NCBI RefSeq assembly: GCF_021026335.1
Contig: NZ_JAJNCY010000014.1
Location: 22,368-86,367 of the forward strand
Source: Rhizobium sp. C1
Lineage (GTDB): Bacteria > Pseudomonadota > Alphaproteobacteria > Rhizobiales > Rhizobiaceae
Length of the DNA: 64,000 nt
Reading direction: 5' to 3'
Shown: one piece after another, positions 28,220 to 37,133 of the stretch
How positions within the stretch are numbered: the stretch's first letter is position 1
Layout: each line of letters begins with the position of its first letter
Notes under the pieces: model-generated
What the model saw: the letters and a program-made list of their open reading frames with translations, nothing else
Told to the model about the DNA's origin: nothing
Databases searched by the model: none
Program-made: the position numbers and the translations under genes

Positions 28220-28242
28220 AGACCCTACTTCTCACGAGTTGG

Positions 28243-28269
28243 GGTCTCCGGCAAACCCGGTGCGGTTCA
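28243..28269. repeat. IS3 element inverted repeat, left end
   Basis: Begins GGTCTCCGG and ends GCGGTTCA; pairs with 26948-26974. Confidence 0.8.
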
Positions 28270-28751
28270 ACAGGCCGGCCCGATGCTCCTTCAAATACCG
28301 ATGATCTCTTCACTGCTGAAACGGGAACCCTTCTCCGGAGGACAGGCTAACTCAAACCCAGGACATTCCAGGGGAGTAGGTCAGAAGCTCTGACAATTTT
28401 GACGGGTCCCGCCATAGCACTATCGTATGAAGACGTGTGAAAAATTCCATTTTTCGACTGATTGACGTTTACCGATCTTGGCCCAAAGAATTAGTGCTCC
28501 AAAAATATAACAAAAAGTGAAGGGGTATTTATATGCGGTGAGTCATTTTGAATATCTGTGGGAGTTTAAGCAATATTTCTTCTTTGAAAGAGGAAGTATA
28601 AGAAGAAGTGACAACAAAATTTCTGGCAGGCAAGCGAGAATGGTGAATTTCGTCTCTTACGGGATTCTAAGGGCGCGGGCTCAATGGTCTCGTCCATCAC
28701 TAGGCTGGAGACGATGCAACAGAAATTTCGTGTGCAATCAAAGGGGACACA
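28270..28751. other. Intergenic stretch upstream of permease gene
   Basis: Nothing coding is supported. The first 110 bases are GC-rich and may be the remnant of another element. The rest, from about 28430, is AT-rich and probably carries the permease promoter. A GGGG run six bases before the permease ATG is its likely ribosome site. Confidence 0.4.
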
Positions 28752-30089
28752 ATGAGCTATTCGAATTACGTTCTTCCTGACGAGCAACGGGTCGGCAGAT
28801 GGTCGCTCAATATGGCTTGGTGGGCGCTTTTCTCGGCGATGTTTTGGCTCTACATAGCGGTCGCTTGCGCCAACCTCGTCGGTACGACCGACACGATAAT
28901 CGGTATGGTGCTGTCGATCGTGGTCTATGGAAGCATCAACGCGGTGCTGGTCAAGTTCGGCGCACGTACCGGCTTGACGGTGGAACTGTTCTCAAGATCG
29001 CTGTTTGGCATTCTGGGGTCGGCGCTTGCGACGCTGATTTTCGCGGCGACGGCGATCTACTACATCGTCTTTGAGGGTTCGATCATCGCCGTCGCCTTTC
29101 AGTCGTTTTTCGGCGGCGACATCAAACACTGGTATATGGCGGTCGCCATCTACATCCTCCCTCTTGTGATGGGAGGTGTGCATAAATGGCTGGATAGGCT
29201 CAACGGCTTCCTGCTGCCGATCTACTTCTTCGGCCTTGCCGCCGCCGTCGTGGTTACTGCGGTGACACACTCCGACGCCGCCATTGCGTGGCCGACAGCT
29301 CCGGCCGAGGTTGCCCCCATTCCCGGCTGGCTGACGACGTTCCTGATCTACATGGGCGTGTGGATCATGATGATGTACACGTTCGACTACGCCCGATTCG
29401 GTAAGCAGAAGGACGAGACCTTCCACGCCAACATCACATTCGGCTGGTTCTTCTACATCTTCACTTTCGGTTTCAACGGCCTCATCGGCATCTACCTCGT
29501 TTCTGCATGGAACGTCGCTGGCACCGAGACCGGGGTGGTTGAGGCTCTAATCGAATCGCTCGGCGTCGTCGGACTGATCGTCATCGTTGTCTCGCAGACT
29601 CGAATCAACTCCGCGAGCTACTATCTGAGTTCGACTAACCTCGATGCCTTCTTCACCCGTATCTTTCGGCTTGCGTTGCCACGCTGGGTCTGGGTCATCG
29701 TGACTGGGGCGATTGCTTATACGGTGATGCTCACCGATGTCCTGACCTGGATACTCAAAGCTCTTGCCTGGCAGGGTGTGTTCGTCACGGCGTGGGTCGC
29801 CATCGCCATGGTGTACGTCCTGTCGAACCGCCACGAAACGGGTGTTCTCCCCGAGGTGCGCCGGGAAAGGCTTTCCGCTATCGCTCCCGGCGCTGTAGTA
29901 TGGCTGGGTGCGTCAATCATCGGCATCTGGTTCACCGAGCAATCCGCGTTTCCCGTGCTTGCCCGGCTTGCGCCGATCATCACCTTCGTTCTGGCCGGCG
30001 CCGGGTTCTGGCTCACGTCGCGCATGGCTCCGCCACGCGTGCTCAGCACGTCCGAAGATGTGCACGTCGATGAGCAGCAGATGGCATGA
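28752..30089 (+). CDS. NCS1-family purine/cytosine/hydantoin-type permease
   Basis: A 445-residue inner-membrane protein with about 12 hydrophobic segments, of the nucleobase:cation symporter-1 family, whose members import cytosine, purines, allantoin, uracil or hydantoins. The N-terminus (LPDEQRVGRWSLNMAWWALF) and the conserved SINAVLVKFGARTGLTVELF region in the second helix pair fit the family. It ends in a short acidic hydrophilic tail. It lies on the same strand as the hyuA-hyuB genes but is separated from them by IS66 debris and the divergent dehydrogenase gene. The context suggests a cyclic amide or ureide as substrate; the exact compound cannot be read from sequence. Confidence 0.88.
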   Translation: MSYSNYVLPDEQRVGRWSLNMAWWALFSAMFWLYIAVACANLVGTTDTIIGMVLSIVVYGSINAVLVKFGARTGLTVELFSRSLFGILGSALATLIFAATAIYYIVFEGSIIAVAFQSFFGGDIKHWYMAVAIYILPLVMGGVHKWLDRLNGFLLPIYFFGLAAAVVVTAVTHSDAAIAWPTAPAEVAPIPGWLTTFLIYMGVWIMMMYTFDYARFGKQKDETFHANITFGWFFYIFTFGFNGLIGIYLVSAWNVAGTETGVVEALIESLGVVGLIVIVVSQTRINSASYYLSSTNLDAFFTRIFRLALPRWVWVIVTGAIAYTVMLTDVLTWILKALAWQGVFVTAWVAIAMVYVLSNRHETGVLPEVRRERLSAIAPGAVVWLGASIIGIWFTEQSAFPVLARLAPIITFVLAGAGFWLTSRMAPPRVLSTSEDVHVDEQQMA

Positions 30090-31431
30090 ATCGTGACGCG
30101 AGCCCTAACGATGAACGAGGGCGAACGTGACCAGAGGGGCGACTCGTATTGTCGTTGCCCGTGGCCATCGCGATCATAGTCGTGGTTGCGCTGCCGTTCG
30201 GACGACGCCCCCCGCGTACACGGCGGGGGGCACCGCTGCTCTCATCCTGTCCCTACTTCTCGACTTCTGGCTAGACGGGACGAACTGGTTTGCCGCCATT
30301 GGCGTGGCGTGGATCGCAGGCCAGTCCCTCGCGTTGATCTGGGGGGTACGGTACTGTTCAGGCGGAGCCCTCCTGCCGACCCCGCGCCATACGGACAAGC
30401 CAGAACTCGGACGCATCCTTCGTGCGGCGCACACCCTGGCGCGAGGTGAAAGTCGGCACGGTACAAACAGCGTTCCATGGCTAGGCGTTGGGGGGCTGCT
30501 GGAGGGCGGGGGCAAAAGCGAACACTGAGCCAGCCAGCCGCTGCTTGAGGTGATCGAATATCTGAGGGTCGTACATTCAGGACTTAATTGTACCAGGTCG
30601 CCGCCAACCGCTTTCGTGCCAAGCAAGGCTTGACAAAGGTGAGATCGGCTGATGGCTCCATTTATCGTGAGCGGTGTTTTCTCCGTACATTGACCACTCG
30701 CAATGGGCCATTCGGAGAAATACCGATACGTCCTTGATGGCAAGAATGCGCCAAAGCAGTCGTAGTCGAGACCGTGCAGCTCTGCTTCGACGCGTTACAG
30801 TTTGCCGATCCGCTTCACGCCATCCTCCGCAATCGGAGTCGCGCCGGTTCGGGTAATTTCGACCAGCTTACGCCTGGCATGCGCCCAGTAATAGGCCAGT
30901 CGGATTTCGGGACCGCCACGATCCGGCGCAATCAGCCGATTGTATCCCGCGTAGCCATCGACCTGAAGCACGCCCGTAAACCCCGTTCGGCATGCTGTCC
31001 GCCACGTCCTGGAGCGTAAGTAAGAGGCCACGCCGGGTGGAGCACCTCCACCCCACGGTCGGTCAACGCGGGCTAGCGCGCGGGTTTACGACTACTAGAA
31101 ATGCTGACCCCTTGAGCATTGCCAATCTCCGCGACTGCCGGAGATCGATGCCATGTCACCCCTAACCAAGAAGTTTGCAACAGAACCGTCCTCTTCCATC
31201 CAGTCAGCACCCACAATTCGATCAGCCAATCTATGCATTCGATCCAGAGTTGGCCGAAGCTGTCCTAAATTAACCCGCACTTGGAGAGGACCGGGGCGTA
31301 TTGATTGCTGAAGCTAATCTTTTGAGGTTTGATTTTGGGCCGGCATCATTGCTGATTTATCAGTAACCTAAATACCACCAAGCCATTTCATGGCGGTCAC
31401 AGCATTGCAAATTGCCATTAATCGCCTTGGG
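30090..31431. other. Non-coding stretch with insertion-element debris
   Basis: A 1.3 kb stretch without a supported intact gene. It contains an IS66 transposase remnant (about 30770-31065). A frame at 30127-30528 has a hydrophobic patch but no family resemblance and is not called. The last 120 bases before the dehydrogenase stop show no strong terminator. Confidence 0.5.
30770..31065 (-). pseudogene. IS66 TnpC transposase remnant
   Basis: The minus strand reads RPWGGGAPPGVA, then in a shifted frame YAPGRGGQHAER, then back in the first frame GFTGVLQVDGYAGYNRLIAP and LAYYWAHARRKLVEI. This is the centre of an IS66 TnpC protein. A TAA stands where a Tyr codon is expected, followed by RVEAELHGLD. 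With two shifts, one stop and both ends missing, it is a dead fragment. It differs in sequence from the complete IS66-type element at 4.5-6.3 kb. Confidence 0.75.
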
Positions 31432-32910
31432 TCAAATACTCAAACAAAGATACTTGATCTCGACATAGTCATCGATACCATATTTCGAGCCTTCGCGACC
31501 CTGACCTGATTGCTTGATTCCGCCAAAGGGCGCGACCTCGGTCGAAATAAGCCCGGTGTTGATGCCGACCATGCCGTACTCCAGCTCTTCCGCCACCCGG
31601 AAGATCTTCGACATGTCCTTCGAGTAGAAGTAGGAGGCGAGGCCGAACTCTGTGTTGTTGGCCATCTCGACGACCTCTTCCTCCGTATCGAACCTGAAAA
31701 GCGGAGCCACAGGACCAAAGGTTTCCTCGCGTGCCACCTTCATGTTGGCGGTCACGCCGGTGAGTATCGTCGGCTGGAAGAACTGGCCGCCCTTTTCATG
31801 GCGTTTGCCGCCCACTGTGGTCTTGGCTCCGTTCGTCAATGCATCGGCTATGTGCTCTTCCACCTTCTCCATCGCCTTTCTGGTGATCAGTGGGCCTGCG
31901 TCGACGCCGGGTTCGAAGCCGTCGCCGACGGTCATGGCTGCGACCTTATCCGACAGTTTTCGAGCGAACGCGTCATAGACGCCCGACTGGACGTAAAAAC
32001 GGTTGGCGCAGACGCAGGTCTGGCCGTTGTTGCGATACTTCGACACTATGGCACCGTCCACCGCCGCGTCCAGATCGGCATCGTCGAAGACGATAAAGGG
32101 CGCGTTTCCGCCAAGTTCGAGGCCGAGCTTCATGACTTGCTCGGCGCCTTGGCGCATCAAGATCTTGCCGACCCCGGTGGAGCCCGTGAACGTCAGCTTT
32201 CGCACCTTGTCGTTCTCGGTGAACTCTTTGCCGACGGATGCGGACTTCTGCGAGGTGATGACGCTGAAAAGCCCGACAGGCAGGCCAGCACGTTCCGCGA
32301 GAAGGGCCAGCGCGAGCGCCGAGAGCGGTGTTTCTGCCGCCGGCTTGGAAACCAGTGCGCAGCCTGCAGCCACGGCGGGCGCGAACTTGCGCGCAAGCAT
32401 TGCGTTGGGGAAATTCCAAGGTGTGATCGCCGCGACGACGCCCACCGGCTGCTTGATGACAATGATGCGCTTGTCAGGCTGGTGGCCGGGGATCGTATCG
32501 CCATAGACGCGCTTGGCTTCCTCGCCGAACCATTCCACGTAAGATGCGCCGTAGAGGATTTCTCCCCTGGCTTCTGCTAGCGGCTTTCCCATTTCCATGG
32601 TGAGGATTGCGGCCAAGTCGTCGGCGTTGGCGACCAAGAGATCGTAGAGCTTGCGCAAGATTGCGGCGCGCTCCTTGCCGGTCTTTCGGCTCCACCGCTT
32701 TTGGGCCTTGTGGGCAGCGTCGATGGCGCGGGCGGCTTCCGCGCGGTCCATGTCCGGCAGCGTGGCTATGACGTCGCCATTGGCCGGGTTGGTGACGTCG
32801 AAGGTATCACCGCTGTCGCTCTTCGCAACCCATTCGCCAGCGATCAGCGCCTTGTCGACGGCGAGCGAGGGATCTTTGAGCTTAGAGATAAGTGCATCGG
32901 AAATCGTCAT
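31432..32910 (-). CDS. gabD: NAD(P)-dependent succinate-semialdehyde-type dehydrogenase
   Basis: A 492-residue aldehyde dehydrogenase of the GabD group. The catalytic Cys is in NNGQTCVCANR (C299) and the general-base Glu in GLELGGNAPF (E265). AITPWNFPNAM and FTGSTGVGK form the cofactor site. The start MTISDALISKLKDPS at 32910 fits GabD N-termini; an upstream ATG at 33006 would add an unlikely 32-residue tail. GabD oxidises succinate semialdehyde to succinate; related enzymes accept other small aldehydes. It diverges from the hyuA-hyuB operon across 269 bases and probably finishes the same pathway, taking the aldehyde made by the FAD oxidoreductase. Confidence 0.88.
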   Translation of the reverse strand: MTISDALISKLKDPSLAVDKALIAGEWVAKSDSGDTFDVTNPANGDVIATLPDMDRAEAARAIDAAHKAQKRWSRKTGKERAAILRKLYDLLVANADDLAAILTMEMGKPLAEARGEILYGASYVEWFGEEAKRVYGDTIPGHQPDKRIIVIKQPVGVVAAITPWNFPNAMLARKFAPAVAAGCALVSKPAAETPLSALALALLAERAGLPVGLFSVITSQKSASVGKEFTENDKVRKLTFTGSTGVGKILMRQGAEQVMKLGLELGGNAPFIVFDDADLDAAVDGAIVSKYRNNGQTCVCANRFYVQSGVYDAFARKLSDKVAAMTVGDGFEPGVDAGPLITRKAMEKVEEHIADALTNGAKTTVGGKRHEKGGQFFQPTILTGVTANMKVAREETFGPVAPLFRFDTEEEVVEMANNTEFGLASYFYSKDMSKIFRVAEELEYGMVGINTGLISTEVAPFGGIKQSGQGREGSKYGIDDYVEIKYLCLSI

Positions 32911-33179
32911 TGGATAAGGCCCCTCCGTATGTACGATCTGGAATTCTGCCCGGAAGCGTCGTGTTCGCCGTTCACCGGTCCGCTCATCCATGTCGATAGG
33001 CTTCAACGCTCGTATGCGCGAAACCTACCAAGATTTGCGGAGGGCACCAACGTTCGCGTCATAGTGCGATCGGATGGTTTTGATGTTTCGTTTCCTATTT
33101 TCGGATGATTGACCCGAAAGCGCTGTGTGAAGAAATATGGCGGCAGACTTACGATATCCAAGCACATAGGGAGGTCACG
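32911..33179. promoter_or_regulatory. Divergent promoter region gabD / hyuA
   Basis: A 269-base gap between divergent starts. It becomes AT-rich toward hyuA (33060-33170). GGGAGG at about 33168-33173 is the hyuA ribosome site. It is the likely target of the PucR-type regulator encoded downstream, but no operator repeat was recognised. Confidence 0.45.
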
Positions 33180-35210
33180 ATGTGGAGGGTTGGAATTGAT
33201 GTCGGTGGTACTTTTACAGATTTGTTTGCATGGGAAGAAAGTACTGGCAAACAAGTCACTGCGAAGGTCCTGACCACGAAGCAAGATCGCTCGATCGCTG
33301 TTCTTGAGTCTATTGAAAAAGCCGGAATTAGTATTTCGGATGTATCGTACCTGATGCACGGTACGACGACGGCGACCAACGCGCTGATCGAGCGCAGCTA
33401 TCCGGATGCTGCCTTTATTACGACGGAAGGTTTCCGCGATACAATCGAAATCGGTCGCCAGCACCGTCAGCATCTGTACGATCCCTACCAGACGAAGCCC
33501 AAGCCGATCATCAAGCGCCGGTTCCGCTACACGGTCCCCGAGCGTGTAAACGCCCACGGCGAAACTGAGCGGCCTTTGGATGTCGCCGCCGCGCGTGAAG
33601 TGGCAATGAAGATCAAAGCCGCAGGCATCCAGTCCGTCGGTATCGGCTTCATCAACTCCTATGCCAGCAGCAAGCATGAAGAGCATATGCGCGACATCCT
33701 GCGGGAATACTGCCCGGATGTGCACATCGTGCTGTCGTCCGAGACTCGTCCAATCTTCCGCGAGCACGGGCGTTTCGTCACCACCGCCGTTCGCGCGGCC
33801 TGCATGCCGGTGATGGTTAAGTATATGGATGATCTGGAAAAGCGGCTGGACCAGCATGGTTTCACCGGGAAGCTCCTAATTCTTAAGAGCAGCGGCGGCG
33901 TCATGTCTGCGGGCGCGGCGCGCCAGCATCCTGAAGACATGCTGGAGTCCGGTCCCGCGGGCGGTGTGGCCTATGCCGGCTATCTGACCGAGCAGAGCGG
34001 CTTCGACCGCATCTTGCACACCGATGTTGGTGGTACCAGCTTCGACGTTTCGATCGTCGAGCACGGCAAGGGCCTAATCACCCGCGACCACGAACTGGAA
34101 TGGGAAGTGCCTATCGTTGTCCCGATGCTTGACATCCACAGCGTCGGTTCGGGCGGCGGGTCGATCGGCTGGGTTGATGCGGGCGGCTCGCTGCGCGTCG
34201 GTCCGAAGAGTGCCGGCTCCGAACCCGGTCCGGTCTGCTATGGCCGTGGCGGCATCCTGCCCACCATAACCGACGCCAACCTGCTGCTTGGCCGTCTGGA
34301 CCCGACCCTGAACGGTAAGATCGATCTCGACGTCGAGGCCGCCCGGAAGGCGATGGACAAGTTGGCCGGCGAGATCGGCCTCTCGACCTTGGCGACAGCC
34401 GAAGGCATGATCCGTATCGGTTGCGAATACATGGCGCAGGCGGTTAAGAAGGTTCTTGTCGCCCGCGGTCGCGATCCGCGCGATTTCGTATATGCCAGCT
34501 TCGGCGGTGCCGGCGCGCTGGCTGCATGCTTCGTTGCCAAGTCGATGAATATCCCCAAAGTCATCGTGCCACCGCATGCGGGCGTTGCCTCCGCCTTCGG
34601 CGCAACCGTGATGGATCTGCGGCAGGACATCGAGCATTTCTACTACTCACCGGTCATGGAAGCCGATCTGGGCAAAGTGAACGAGATCCTAAACGATCTC
34701 GAGGCAAGGGCCAGGAAGGAACTCGTCCAGCAAGGTTTCGCCAACGAGCAGGAAATAGTCATCATCCGCAGTGCCCAGATGCGCTATGTGGGTCAGTCCT
34801 ACGAAGTCGATACCCCGTTGCCGAACGGCGTGCTGACCGCTGGTGATCTGCCCAATATCGAGAACGAATTCCATGGCGTTCACTTGCAGGAATTCGGGGT
34901 GAGTTCGGATGATTTCGCCCCTGCATTCGTGTCCTTCAGCGTCACCGCCATCGGCCGCATGGACGATCCGCCGCCGGTCGAGGTTCATTTCTCGACCGAT
35001 GAGAAGGCAGCGATCAAGGGGCAGCGCGACGTTTACTTCGATGGCGAATGGACCAAATGCGATATCTATGAGGGCGAGGCGCTGACCACTCACCACCGGA
35101 TCCATGGCCCGGCGATCATCGAATACGATCACGCCTGCACGGTCCTGCCGCCAAAGACCCACGCCCATGTCAACGCGATGGGCGCGCTGGTCATCGACAT
35201 CGAAATCTGA
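33180..35210 (+). CDS. hyuA: Hydantoinase/lactamase subunit A (HyuA family)
   Basis: A 676-residue member of the HyuA/oxoprolinase family, the ATP-using subunit that activates cyclic amides for ring opening. It has the ASKHA nucleotide-binding signature MWRVGIDVGGTFTDLF at the start, MHGTTTATNALIERS, SGPAGGVAYAGYL, and DVGGTSFDVS. The start at 33180 is chosen because GGGAGG lies just upstream and the family begins here; an earlier ATG (33105) has no such support. Fourteen bases separate it from hyuB. Relatives include N-methylhydantoinase, acetophenone carboxylase and caprolactamase, so the family does not fix the substrate. Confidence 0.88.
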   Translation: MWRVGIDVGGTFTDLFAWEESTGKQVTAKVLTTKQDRSIAVLESIEKAGISISDVSYLMHGTTTATNALIERSYPDAAFITTEGFRDTIEIGRQHRQHLYDPYQTKPKPIIKRRFRYTVPERVNAHGETERPLDVAAAREVAMKIKAAGIQSVGIGFINSYASSKHEEHMRDILREYCPDVHIVLSSETRPIFREHGRFVTTAVRAACMPVMVKYMDDLEKRLDQHGFTGKLLILKSSGGVMSAGAARQHPEDMLESGPAGGVAYAGYLTEQSGFDRILHTDVGGTSFDVSIVEHGKGLITRDHELEWEVPIVVPMLDIHSVGSGGGSIGWVDAGGSLRVGPKSAGSEPGPVCYGRGGILPTITDANLLLGRLDPTLNGKIDLDVEAARKAMDKLAGEIGLSTLATAEGMIRIGCEYMAQAVKKVLVARGRDPRDFVYASFGGAGALAACFVAKSMNIPKVIVPPHAGVASAFGATVMDLRQDIEHFYYSPVMEADLGKVNEILNDLEARARKELVQQGFANEQEIVIIRSAQMRYVGQSYEVDTPLPNGVLTAGDLPNIENEFHGVHLQEFGVSSDDFAPAFVSFSVTAIGRMDDPPPVEVHFSTDEKAAIKGQRDVYFDGEWTKCDIYEGEALTTHHRIHGPAIIEYDHACTVLPPKTHAHVNAMGALVIDIEI

Positions 35211-35224
35211 GGGGAGGAAAAATC

Positions 35225-36994
35225 ATGAGCCAGAACATCGTTCATACCGATATAGACATCGACCCCATCACCTTCGAAGTGATGCGCAGCATCTTCGAAT
35301 TCGCCTCCGACCGAATGGCCACCGTTCTTCAGCGATCGTCGTTTTCGCCGATCCTGGCGGACATGCTCGACTTCTCGAATGCTATCTACGACGCGGACCT
35401 GCAACTACTTAGCCAAGCAGCAAATTGCCCGGTTCACTTGGCGGCGATGAAGTTCTCGGCCGAGGAGGCCGTGAAAGGCGTCGGCAGAGACAACGTCTAT
35501 GAAGGTGACGTGCTGGTGCTCAACGATCCCTACCGGGGCGGCACCCACATCAACGACATTACCTTCACCAAGCCGATCTTCTACAAGAAGGAACTGATCG
35601 GTTATGGCGTCAGCCGCGGCCACTGGATGGATCTGGGCGGCGGCGGCGCCGGTGGCCAGGCGTTCAGCACCCATATCGCTGCCGAAGGGTTGCGTCTGCC
35701 GCCGCTGAAGATCTATTCCGGCGGAAAGCTCAATGAAGACCTTCTGGCGATCATCCTGAACAACTCACGCACGCCCCATTTCATCAAGGGCGATGTGCAG
35801 GCCCATCTCGGCGCGCTGCTGGCGGCAGAGCAGGAATTACAACGGGCTTGCGAGCGTTACGGCGCCGACATTGTCCGCGCGGCGATGAAGAAAATCCAGG
35901 CATATACCGAAAAGATGGTGCGAGAGAGCATCCGCACGATCCCGAACGGCGTATACGAGGCCGAAGACTATGCCGATACCGACGGGATCACCCAGAAGCG
36001 TGTCAAGGTAAAGGTGCGGCTGGAAATTGAGGATACCTCGATTAAGGTCGATTTCACCGGCACCGATCCGATGTGCCAGGGCGCGATTAACTCGCCCAAG
36101 GCCAATACTATGTCCGCGGCGCTCTATTCGCTCCAGTTCTTCCTGGCGCCGGACGCGCCTCAGAACCAGGGTCTGTTCAACCCAATCGAGGTCATCTTGC
36201 CGGAAGGTTGCTGGCTGAACGCCACATGGCCGGCTCCGACCATTGGCTGCACAACGCTGACGGCCTCAAAGATCACCAGCGCCATCTGGCAGGCTCTTGC
36301 GAAGGCCATCCCGGAACGGGTTACGGGGTCGACATGCTCGGATGCCAACTGGTTCGTTGCAAGTTGTGTCGACGCGGAAGGCCGGGCAGATGTGTTCTCG
36401 GATCTACCCGCCGGCGGCTGGGGCGGGACGCCCTATTCGGATGGCATGAACGTCACCATGGACCCGCTTGGTAACTGCATGAACATGGCGGCTGAGACGG
36501 CGGAGCTGTTCTTCCCGATAGCTTACGAGGCCTTCGAACTCAGGAAGGATTCCGCTGGTGCCGGTCAGTATCGCGGTGGCCTTGGTTCCGTGTTCAAGGT
36601 GCGCTTCTTCGGCGGCGGCGAGCTGGGCATGGAAACCTCGCGCACGCTGGCGGGCAGTCCCGGTGCTGCAGGCGGCCTGACCAGCGTCGTGCAGCGGTCT
36701 AGCCATATCCGCGCCGATGGCACGCGGGAGGTGATCGGTGGCATCGACGATGCTGGCAACTGGCACAATCCGCTGCTGGCCTCGCACAAGTTCGGCGCCG
36801 GTGAGACCTTCATGTTCGAAAGCACGGGTGGCGGCGGCTGGGGCAACCCGCTGAAACGCTCGGCCGAGGATGTACTAGAGGACGTGCTTGACGAATATAT
36901 CAGCCTCGATGCGGCCAAAAGCCTCTATGGCGTAATCATCGACCCGAACTCGCTCAAGGTCGACGAAGCCGCAACCGCCGAGCTGCGCGGCTGA
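35225..36994 (+). CDS. hyuB: Hydantoinase/lactamase subunit B (HyuB family)
   Basis: A 589-residue HyuB-family protein, the partner that carries out hydrolysis after activation by HyuA. Typical marks are DPITFEVMRSIFEFASDRM, VLQRSSFSPILADMLDFSNA, NDPYRGGTHINDITF, HWMDLGG and the Gly-rich end FESTGGGGWGNPL. GGGGAGG eight bases before the ATG is a strong ribosome site. With hyuA it forms an ATP-dependent ring-opening enzyme for a hydantoin or lactam. Length and motif order are normal for the family. Confidence 0.88.
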   Translation: MSQNIVHTDIDIDPITFEVMRSIFEFASDRMATVLQRSSFSPILADMLDFSNAIYDADLQLLSQAANCPVHLAAMKFSAEEAVKGVGRDNVYEGDVLVLNDPYRGGTHINDITFTKPIFYKKELIGYGVSRGHWMDLGGGGAGGQAFSTHIAAEGLRLPPLKIYSGGKLNEDLLAIILNNSRTPHFIKGDVQAHLGALLAAEQELQRACERYGADIVRAAMKKIQAYTEKMVRESIRTIPNGVYEAEDYADTDGITQKRVKVKVRLEIEDTSIKVDFTGTDPMCQGAINSPKANTMSAALYSLQFFLAPDAPQNQGLFNPIEVILPEGCWLNATWPAPTIGCTTLTASKITSAIWQALAKAIPERVTGSTCSDANWFVASCVDAEGRADVFSDLPAGGWGGTPYSDGMNVTMDPLGNCMNMAAETAELFFPIAYEAFELRKDSAGAGQYRGGLGSVFKVRFFGGGELGMETSRTLAGSPGAAGGLTSVVQRSSHIRADGTREVIGGIDDAGNWHNPLLASHKFGAGETFMFESTGGGGWGNPLKRSAEDVLEDVLDEYISLDAAKSLYGVIIDPNSLKVDEAATAELRG

Positions 36995-37034
36995 AAAGCC
37001 TCGCGTTTCGCACGCTATGACATGAGAGGACTGA

Positions 37035-37064
37035 TTGGCGCGGCCCGGAAACGGGCTGCGCCAA
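37035..37064 (+). other. Stable GAAA-loop hairpin between hyuB and the oxidoreductase gene
   Basis: A 13-base stem (TTGGCGCGGCCCG pairing CGGGCTGCGCCAA with one G-T pair) around a GAAA tetraloop, 40 bases after hyuB. No T-run follows, so it is more likely an mRNA processing or stability element than a full terminator. Confidence 0.6.
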
Positions 37065-37133
37065 CGGGTAAGACTTGTTTCACGCCCGCGCCGGATTTGC
37101 CCCGGCAAGCTTGCCGAACGACAGGGAAAGACT

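Larger units (their letters stand above)
26948..28269 (-). mobile_element. IS3-family insertion sequence (1322 bp)
   Basis: Two matching 27-base ends close the element: TGAACCGCCCCGACTTTACC at the low-coordinate end (26948-26967, continuing to 26974) and its imperfect complement at 28243-28269, both running from GGTCTCCGG inside to GGTTCA outside. It encodes orfA and orfB in the IS3 arrangement. No target duplication is visible (AAC left, ACA right), so one end may have been rearranged. orfA has a frameshift, so this copy is probably not autonomous. Confidence 0.85.

Noticed and set aside
26945..28272. Target duplication of the IS3 element
   Set aside because: Flanking bases are AAC and ACA and do not match.
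30127..30528. 133-codon frame with a hydrophobic patch
   Set aside because: No family resemblance, no clear ribosome site, and it lies in insertion-element debris.
30174..30743. 189-codon minus-strand frame
   Set aside because: Low-complexity Pro/Ser/Arg composition typical of GC-rich noncoding DNA.
31510..32580. 356-codon frame antisense to the aldehyde dehydrogenase
   Set aside because: Shadow of a firmly identified gene.
33003..33857. Minus-strand frame across the start of hyuA
   Set aside because: Overlaps the HyuA nucleotide-binding motifs on the opposite strand and has no recognisable domain.
37035..37133. Upstream TTG start for the FAD oxidoreductase
   Set aside because: It would read through a strong hairpin and lacks a ribosome site; ATG at 37134 has one.
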